NCBI GenBank assembly: GCA_003222675.1
Contig: QHWT01000066.1
Coordinates: forward strand, 1 to 36,898
Source: Acidobacteriota bacterium
Lineage (GTDB): Bacteria; Acidobacteriota; Vicinamibacteria; Vicinamibacterales; 2-12-FULL-66-21
Length of the DNA stretch: 36,898 nt
Direction of reading: 5' to 3'
The notes beneath the pieces are model-generated. The model was not told the DNA's origin. It worked only from the letters and a program-made list of their open reading frames with translations, and made no database searches. Positions 30,017 through 36,898 of this stretch are shown piece after piece (position 1 is the stretch's first letter; the number at the start of each line of letters is the position of its first letter). A program made the position numbers and the translations under genes.

Positions 30017-31523
30017 CAATCTCCCTGTGCTCCCCGAACACCGACCGCAGCGTGTCGGAAATCTCGCCGACCGTGGCGCGCGCTTCAACCGCGCGAATGA
30101 CGTGCGGGACCAGGTTGTCGTCGCCCTGCGCGGCGATCTCCACTGCCTTCAATGACGCGCGCCACCTGCGCTCGTCCCGTGCGGCCCGCACGCTGCGAAC
30201 GCGGTCGATCTGCCGCGCCTCGATGTCGGGGTCGATGTGCAGGACGTCGATCGCGGTTTCTTCCTGCGTCGCGTAGCGATTCACGCCCACGACAACGGTA
30301 TCCCCCGAGTCGACTTTCTGCTGCGCGCGATACGCGGCCTCCTGGATCTCGCGCTGGATGAATCCCGACTCGATCGCCGCCAGCGTCCCTCCGAGGCTAT
30401 CGATCTTTTCAATCAGTGCGCCGGCTTCCCGTTCGATCCGGTCCGTCAGCTCTTCGACAGCAAAAGATCCGCCGAGCGGATCGACCGTGTTCGCCGCCCC
30501 GCTTTCGAACGCGATGATCTGCTGCGTCCTGAGCGCCACGCGGGCGGACTCCTCCGTTGGCAGTGCGAGCGCCTCGTCGCGGCCGTTGCAATGGAGGGAC
30601 TGTGTGCCGCCCAGTACCGCCGCGAGCGCCTGCACGGCGACACGGACGATGTTGTTGTCCGGCTGCTGCGCTGTGAGAGTGCTGCCGGCGGTCTGTGTAT
30701 GGAAGCGAAGCTGCTGGGCGCGCGCGCTCTTCGCGCCGAATCTATCGCGCATCAACCTCGCCCAGAGCCGGCGCGCTGCGCGGAACTTCGCGATCTCCTC
30801 GAGGAAGTCGTTGTGCGCGTTGAAGAAGAACGAGAGCTGCTGGCCGAAGCCGTCAACCGCCAGGCCCGCATCGATTGCGGCCTGCACGTAGGCGATCGCG
30901 TTGGCCAAGGTGAACGCGACCTCCTGCACAGCGGTCGCGCCCGCTTCGCGGATGTGATAGCCGCTGATCGAGATCGTGTTCCAGTTCGGAAGCTCGCGCT
31001 CGCAGTACGCAAAGATGTCCGTCACGATCCGCAGCGACCGACCCGGCGGGTAGATGTAGGTCCCGCGCGCGACGTACTCCTTGAGGATGTCGTTCTGAAT
31101 CGTGCCCGACAGCGCCTTCTGATCGATCCCTTGTGCCCGCGCGACGGCAATGTAGAGCGATAACAGGATGATCGCCGTAGCGTTGATCGTCATCGAGGTC
31201 GAGACGCGGTCGAGCGGGATGCCGCCGAAGAGCTCCTCCATGTCCGCGATCGAGTCGATCGCGACGCCCACGCGCCCGACTTCTCCTTCCGCGAGCACGT
31301 GATCCGAGTCGTATCCCATCTGCGTCGGCAGATCGAACGCGACGCTGAGGCCGCTGACGCCGTGTCCCAGCAGATACCGATAGCGCTCGTTCGACTCCGC
31401 CGCGGTGCCGAACCCCGCATACTGCCTCATGGTCCAGAGCCGCCCGCGGTACATGGTCGGCTGGATGCCGCGGGTGAACGGAAAAACGCCGGGGAGTTCG
31501 TCCATTGACACTTGTGAGAGCAT
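30009..31523 (-). CDS. Acyl-CoA mutase catalytic subunit (methylmalonyl-CoA mutase large-subunit type), no B12 domain
   Basis: A 504-residue TIM-barrel subunit of an adenosylcobalamin-dependent acyl-CoA mutase. Signatures are [91 protein letters not shown] and [20 protein letters not shown]. The cobalamin-binding domain is absent, so a separate small subunit is needed, as in two-subunit mutases. FFNAHNDF also occurs in archaeal-type methylmalonyl- and hydroxyisobutyryl-CoA mutases, so the substrate is uncertain. The N-terminus is short: the usual lead-in before PFTRG is missing, and an in-frame stop lies 12-15 bases upstream of ATG 31523. ATG 31505 (MDELPGVF) is an alternative. Confidence 0.93.
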   Translation of the reverse strand: MLSQVSMDELPGVFPFTRGIQPTMYRGRLWTMRQYAGFGTAAESNERYRYLLGHGVSGLSVAFDLPTQMGYDSDHVLAEGEVGRVGVAIDSIADMEELFGGIPLDRVSTSMTINATAIILLSLYIAVARAQGIDQKALSGTIQNDILKEYVARGTYIYPPGRSLRIVTDIFAYCERELPNWNTISISGYHIREAGATAVQEVAFTLANAIAYVQAAIDAGLAVDGFGQQLSFFFNAHNDFLEEIAKFRAARRLWARLMRDRFGAKSARAQQLRFHTQTAGSTLTAQQPDNNIVRVAVQALAAVLGGTQSLHCNGRDEALALPTEESARVALRTQQIIAFESGAANTVDPLGGSFAVEELTDRIEREAGALIEKIDSLGGTLAAIESGFIQREIQEAAYRAQQKVDSGDTVVVGVNRYATQEETAIDVLHIDPDIEARQIDRVRSVRAARDERRWRASLKAVEIAAQGDDNLVPHVIRAVEARATVGEISDTLRSVFGEHREIDV

Positions 31524-31667
31524 GAGTTTACAATGTTACTGCGTTCCAGCGCTGCAAACCCTTCATATGATTAACTTTGGCGCTCGATCCTACCGCCTCT
31601 CCCCGGGTGGTAGTCGCATCGGGGTGACGCCACGGGTCCCAGCCGCGGCAGTGTGAGGAGGTCTCGA

Positions 31668-31991
31668 ATGGATGACGTCGTGAACCGGATGGCTAAAGAG
31701 CTCTCCGACGCCATTGCTGCCGCTGTTGCGGAAGATGCGCGGGTGGAAGCGTGCCGTGAGCGCGCGCGAGCCGCGGGCTTCGAGATGAAGATCTCGCTCG
31801 AAGCCGTGATCGGGTTCGTCAATCGCACACAAACGGCCGCGCTCGCGCGCACAACGCCGCAGCCGCAGCAGCAGAAGGCGCTCGCCCCGGCGCAGCAGCG
31901 CCGTCACTTCGAAATCAGCGCGAACGACAAGCGGTTCCTGCGTTCGCTGCGGATCGCCGCTGACGAGACACAGGAGAAAGAAGTCGAGTGA
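31668..31991 (+). CDS. Small helical protein, function unknown
   Basis: A 107-residue soluble protein with a strong Shine-Dalgarno site (GAGGAGG, about 7 bases before the ATG at 31668). The N-terminal half is helical and Ala/Arg-rich (AKELSDAIAAAVAEDARVEA), followed by AAGFEMKISLEAVIGFVN. A Gln/Pro-rich hinge (PQPQQQ) leads to an ordered-looking end, FEISANDKRFLRSLRIAADE. It has no membrane helix or signal peptide. It diverges from the mutase gene and ends in a strong terminator, so it is probably its own transcription unit. I do not recognise a characterised family. Confidence 0.8.
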   Translation: MDDVVNRMAKELSDAIAAAVAEDARVEACRERARAAGFEMKISLEAVIGFVNRTQTAALARTTPQPQQQKALAPAQQRRHFEISANDKRFLRSLRIAADETQEKEVE

Positions 31992-31993
31992 CG

Positions 31994-32046
31994 ACTTCCG
32001 CTTGACCAGCCTCCGCCAGGCTAGGGCGGACGACGGAAGGCACGAG
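31994..32046. repeat. Composite dispersed repeat downstream of the small gene
   Basis: CTTCCG (31995-32000) and CGGAAG (32034-32039) enclose TGACCAGCCTCCGCC-AGGCT, which is nearly identical to the reverse complement of 19231-19263. The tail CACGAGAT matches the copies at 2268 and 19310. This is the longest version of the family in the window. Confidence 0.75.
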
Positions 32047-32058
32047 ATTCACGTTGAG

Positions 32059-32090
32059 AGGCCGCCCCGCACGTGCGAGGCGGCCTTTTT
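32059..32090 (+). terminator. Rho-independent terminator after the 31668 gene
   Basis: AGGCCGCC (32059-32066) pairs perfectly with GGCGGCCT (32079-32086). A further GCAC/GTGC pairing lies inside, and the run TTTTT ends at 32090. This is the classical form. It touches the stop codon of the convergent gpmA gene. Confidence 0.9.
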
Positions 32091-32839
32091 CATTTGTGCG
32101 CCGCTGATTGCGCGGCCACGCGCGCGGCTGCCGCCGCCGCCGCCTCCGGGTCGCCGAGATAGTAGTGACGAAGCGGCTCGAGCCTGTCGTCGAGCTCATA
32201 GACGAGCGGAATGCCGGTCGGAATGTTCAGCTCGACGATCTCCTGATCGCTGACGTTATCCAGGTACTTCACCAGGGCCCTCAGGCTGTTGCCGTGCGCC
32301 GCAATCAGCACGCGCCCGCCGCGCTCGATCGACGGCGCGATCGTCTGATGCCAGTAGGGAAGGAAGCGTGCGACGGTTTCCTTGAGCGATTCGGTCAGCG
32401 GCAACTCCGACGCACTTAACCTGGCGTAGCGCGGATCGCGGCCCGGGTGACGCGGATCGTCAGATGACAACGGCGGCGGAGGGATGTCGTAACTGCGGCG
32501 CCAGATCTTCACCTGCGCCTCGCCGTGCTTCGCGGCGGTCTCCGCCTTGTTGAGGCCCTGGAGCGCGCCGTAGTGGCGCTCGTTCAAACGCCAGTCCTTG
32601 GTAACCGGGATCCACATCAGATCCATCACGTCGAGCGTCGTCCAGAGCGTGCGGATTGCGCGCTTGAGGACCGAGGTATACGCGACGTCGAACGTGTAGC
32701 CGCCGTCCTTGAGAAGCCGGCCCGCCTCGAGCGCTTCCTCGCGTCCGCGTTCAGAGAGATCGACATCGGTCCACCCGGTGAACCGGTTCTCCTTGTTCCA
32801 GGTGCTCTCGCCGTGGCGGAGCAGTACCACCTTGTGCAT
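32090..32839 (-). CDS. gpmA: 2,3-bisphosphoglycerate-dependent phosphoglycerate mutase
   Basis: A 249-residue glycolytic enzyme that interconverts 3- and 2-phosphoglycerate through a phosphohistidine. The catalytic motif is [18 protein letters not shown], with the phospho-acceptor His and the following Gly-Glu. [17 protein letters not shown] supplies the general acid Glu, and [14 protein letters not shown] gives the second catalytic His. The length is normal for the dPGM family. The C-terminus has an Ala-rich tail ([18 protein letters not shown]). The ATG at 32839 has GAGGA about seven bases upstream. It follows eno in the same direction across a 94-base repeat-rich gap, and the products act in consecutive glycolytic steps. 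Confidence 0.97.
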   Translation of the reverse strand: MHKVVLLRHGESTWNKENRFTGWTDVDLSERGREEALEAGRLLKDGGYTFDVAYTSVLKRAIRTLWTTLDVMDLMWIPVTKDWRLNERHYGALQGLNKAETAAKHGEAQVKIWRRSYDIPPPPLSSDDPRHPGRDPRYARLSASELPLTESLKETVARFLPYWHQTIAPSIERGGRVLIAAHGNSLRALVKYLDNVSDQEIVELNIPTGIPLVYELDDRLEPLRHYYLGDPEAAAAAAARVAAQSAAHK

Positions 32840-35580
<2,741 letters not shown>

Positions 35581-35592
35581 GGCGGGGCTCCT

Positions 35593-36231
35593 TCAGCCCT
35601 TCAGCACCACGCGCGCCGGCGCGCCATCCGCGCCGGTGACGCGCAGCGGCAGGCAATACATCTCGTACGTTCCGGGCTCGGCATCCGAGAGATTCAGACC
35701 TTCGATGATGACGACGTTGTCGCCGAGCAGCGCACGGTGCGCCGGCGCCCCCGCCTTCTTGAACTGCTCGACCGAAAGATAATCGACTCCCACGACCTTC
35801 ACGCCTTGCTCGACGAGGTACTTCGCGCCCTGCTCGGTGAGATACGTATAGTCCTGGTGAAACGCCTCCCCCGAATTCCACAGCGCGGAATTCGGCGTGC
35901 GCAGCAGGACGCGCAGATCCTCGCGCAGACCCGCCTGGGCGAGGTGCACTTCCGTGATGCCGCCGCGCAGCGGCACATCGATCACCCGCGCCCGGCCGAT
36001 CAGGAGGTCGAGCGCCAGCGTATCCACGCCCGCCGCGTCGTCAAAGAAATGACGCGGCGCATCGACGTGCGTGCCCGTGTGCGTGCCCATCACAAGCCTC
36101 GACACGTTCGAGGACCCCCCGGCGGCGACGCGCTTGATCGGCTGCAGTTCGAACTCGGGATTGCCCGGGTAGGTGGCAAGACCCGGTTGGAGCGGGACGC
36201 TCACGTCAACCAGGCGCGGCGCGCGCGGCAT
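35593..36231 (-). CDS. Cyclase-family metal-dependent hydrolase (kynurenine formamidase-like)
   Basis: A 212-residue protein of the cyclase/KynB superfamily. The metal-binding signature is GTHTGTHVDAPRHF, preceded by LVDVSVPLQPGLATYPGNPE as usual. Further family motifs are LLRTPNSALW and VVGVDYLSVEQF. Members hydrolyse amides or lactones such as N-formylkynurenine, but many have other substrates, and no tryptophan-degradation gene is near. It is the first gene ahead of glgC, 12 bases apart. The ATG at 36231 lies 9 bases after TGA-TATCAT, suggesting a leaderless message. Confidence 0.92.
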   Translation of the reverse strand: MPRAPRLVDVSVPLQPGLATYPGNPEFELQPIKRVAAGGSSNVSRLVMGTHTGTHVDAPRHFFDDAAGVDTLALDLLIGRARVIDVPLRGGITEVHLAQAGLREDLRVLLRTPNSALWNSGEAFHQDYTYLTEQGAKYLVEQGVKVVGVDYLSVEQFKKAGAPAHRALLGDNVVIIEGLNLSDAEPGTYEMYCLPLRVTGADGAPARVVLKG

Positions 36232-36240
36232 TGCCGGGCG

Positions 36241-36246
36241 ATGATA
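36241..36246 (-). promoter_or_regulatory. Extended -10 box for the cyclase-glgC operon
   Basis: On the minus strand TGA-TATCAT ends 9 bases before the cyclase ATG. No Shine-Dalgarno site or -35 is evident; the upstream side is the 7-bp array. Confidence 0.55.
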
Positions 36247-36254
36247 TCAGCCAT

Positions 36255-36387
36255 CAGCTTCCAGCTTCCAGCCGCCAGCTCCCAGCCTCCAGCCTCCAGC
36301 TTCCAGCTTCCAGCCGCCAGCTCCCAGCCTCCAGCTCCAAGCCGCCAGCTTCCAGCCGCCAGCTTCCAGCTTCCAGCCGCCAGCTTC
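36255..36387. repeat. Nineteen-unit 7-bp array between divergent genes
   Basis: Nineteen contiguous 7-bp units, mostly CAGCTTC, CAGCCGC, CAGCTCC and CAGCCTC, fill the space between the cyclase promoter and the next promoter. This is the longest array in the window and has only one orientation, unlike the others. The order of variants shows larger duplications (the first six units partly recur at units 7-12). Confidence 0.95.
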
Positions 36388-36401
36388 TGGGACCTGCTTT
36401 T

Positions 36402-36430
36402 TTGACTTGCGGCCCCTCCCCGCCTATGAT
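36402..36430 (+). promoter_or_regulatory. Sigma-70-type promoter for the 36490 gene
   Basis: TTGACT (36402-36407) and TATGAT (36425-36430) are exactly 17 bases apart, the best promoter in the window. Transcription should begin near 36437, leaving a leader of about 50 bases. That leader contains a GGCCGG-CGAGA-CCGGCC hairpin (36462-36478) just before the ribosome site GGGAGA. Confidence 0.8.
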
Positions 36431-36489
36431 CGACAGGTTTAATCAGGTGTTTCCGCCGAGGGGCCGGCGAGACCGGCCAGGGAGACAGG

Positions 36490-36898
36490 ATGTCGTTGTC
36501 AGGCGGGCCGAGTAGGTGGTTCCTGGGTCTGGTGGTGGCGCTCTCCTGGGCGATGGGTGTGGCGGCCCAGAACAGGCAGGATCAGGTCAAGCCCCAGGAC
36601 AAGAAGCCCGATCCGATGTCGCAGGCCCAGGTGCAGGAAGCTCAGGGCCTCGTCCGTGTCGCCGATGCGGTCATGACCGGCCAGCAGGCCGCGGCGGATT
36701 TTCCCATTCAGTTCCAGAACGATTTTCTCAAGGCTCAGGGGGCGCGCGTCTGGGTTCCGATGACGCTGACGATCGATCCCTCGAAGCTCTCGAATCCCGC
36801 CGGAGAGCCGGTCGTGTTCTACCTGCGCGTGGCGCCGCGCGGGATGACGACCCCCCCGGCGGCGCCGCCGCCGGCGGCGGCAAACGACAAGGATAAGG
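36490..36898 (+). CDS. Secreted protein of unknown function (5' part)
   Basis: The first 136 codons of a gene that runs past the window. The start ATG at 36490 has GGGAGA upstream. A signal peptide (RWFLGLVVALSWAMGVAAQ) leads to a Gln/Asp/Lys-rich segment (NRQDQVKPQDKKPDPMSQAQ). A folded-looking domain follows: GLVRVADAVMTGQQAAADFP, VWVPMTLTIDPSKLSNPAGE, VVFYLRVAPRG. A Pro/Ala-rich stretch occurs near the cut edge. I do not recognise the family. The strong promoter and signal peptide suggest an abundant envelope protein. Confidence 0.75.
   Translation, partial: MSLSGGPSRWFLGLVVALSWAMGVAAQNRQDQVKPQDKKPDPMSQAQVQEAQGLVRVADAVMTGQQAAADFPIQFQNDFLKAQGARVWVPMTLTIDPSKLSNPAGEPVVFYLRVAPRGMTTPPAAPPPAAANDKDK

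Noticed and set aside
36255-36387. CRISPR array
   Set aside because: Units are 7 bases and contiguous, with no spacers and no cas gene in the window.
36231-36515. A frame encoding repeated Gln-Leu-Pro-Ala-Ser-Ser
   Set aside because: It is the translation of the 19-unit 7-bp array, with no ribosome site, and covers the real promoter region of the 36490 gene.

Overview
The window is high-GC, gene-dense bacterial chromosome. A VWFA-related protein of the Acidobacteriota type, a large multi-repeat carboxypeptidase-regulatory-like secreted protein and a TonB-family protein with a cytoplasmic head all point to Acidobacteriota, most likely Vicinamibacteria. This is inference from gene content; no rRNA gene is present to prove it. 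I see no tRNA, rRNA, CRISPR array, transposase, phage gene or plasmid gene.

Layout. 1-2083: end of an isoprenylcysteine-methyltransferase-like gene and a GspE/PilB-type ATPase. 2328-5393: histidine kinase and response regulator (ATGA overlap), converging on pcnB. 5490-9895: secreted repeat-type protein, polA, membrane-anchored protein of unknown function. 9879-15749: a minus-strand envelope block (carboxypeptidase-regulatory-like protein, ZIP metal transporter, VWA protein, FxLYD-like membrane protein, TonB-family protein). 15890-21274: SDR oxidoreductase, methyltransferase, myo-inositol-1-phosphate synthase with a coupled membrane protein, acetyl-CoA synthetase. 21354-26963: a degenerate GGDEF protein with a DNA-binding-like tail, diverging from an operon of a PilM-like/GspC-like fusion, a PilB-type ATPase with zinc ribbons and a J-domain protein. 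27124-31523: one MacB/LolD-like ATPase, the two ATPases of a peptide/nickel ABC transporter, and an acyl-CoA mutase catalytic subunit. 31668-36231: a small conserved-looking protein, gpmA, eno, glgC and a cyclase-family hydrolase. 36490-end: start of a secreted protein.

Most notable non-coding signals. (1) At least seven places carry arrays of 7-bp units. The unit sequence differs between places but the period stays 7, and most arrays are followed by an array of roughly reverse-complementary units, so they could fold into long imperfect hairpins. They abut stop codons, and two lie inside the oppD-like reading frame. (2) Nine genes that begin transcription units have a TANNNT -10-like hexamer ending 6-10 nt before the start codon, five of them with an upstream TGN, and lack a normally spaced Shine-Dalgarno site. 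Several genes inside operons do have clear Shine-Dalgarno sites. This suggests widespread leaderless transcription. (3) Small dispersed palindromes of at least three families recur between genes.

Functionally, the central metabolism genes (eno, gpmA, glgC, acs, acyl-CoA mutase) suggest a heterotroph with glycolysis, glycogen storage and acetate and branched acyl-CoA use. The ATPase/fusion/J-protein operon looks like an unusual type IV pilus- or type II secretion-like machine whose remaining parts are not in this window.
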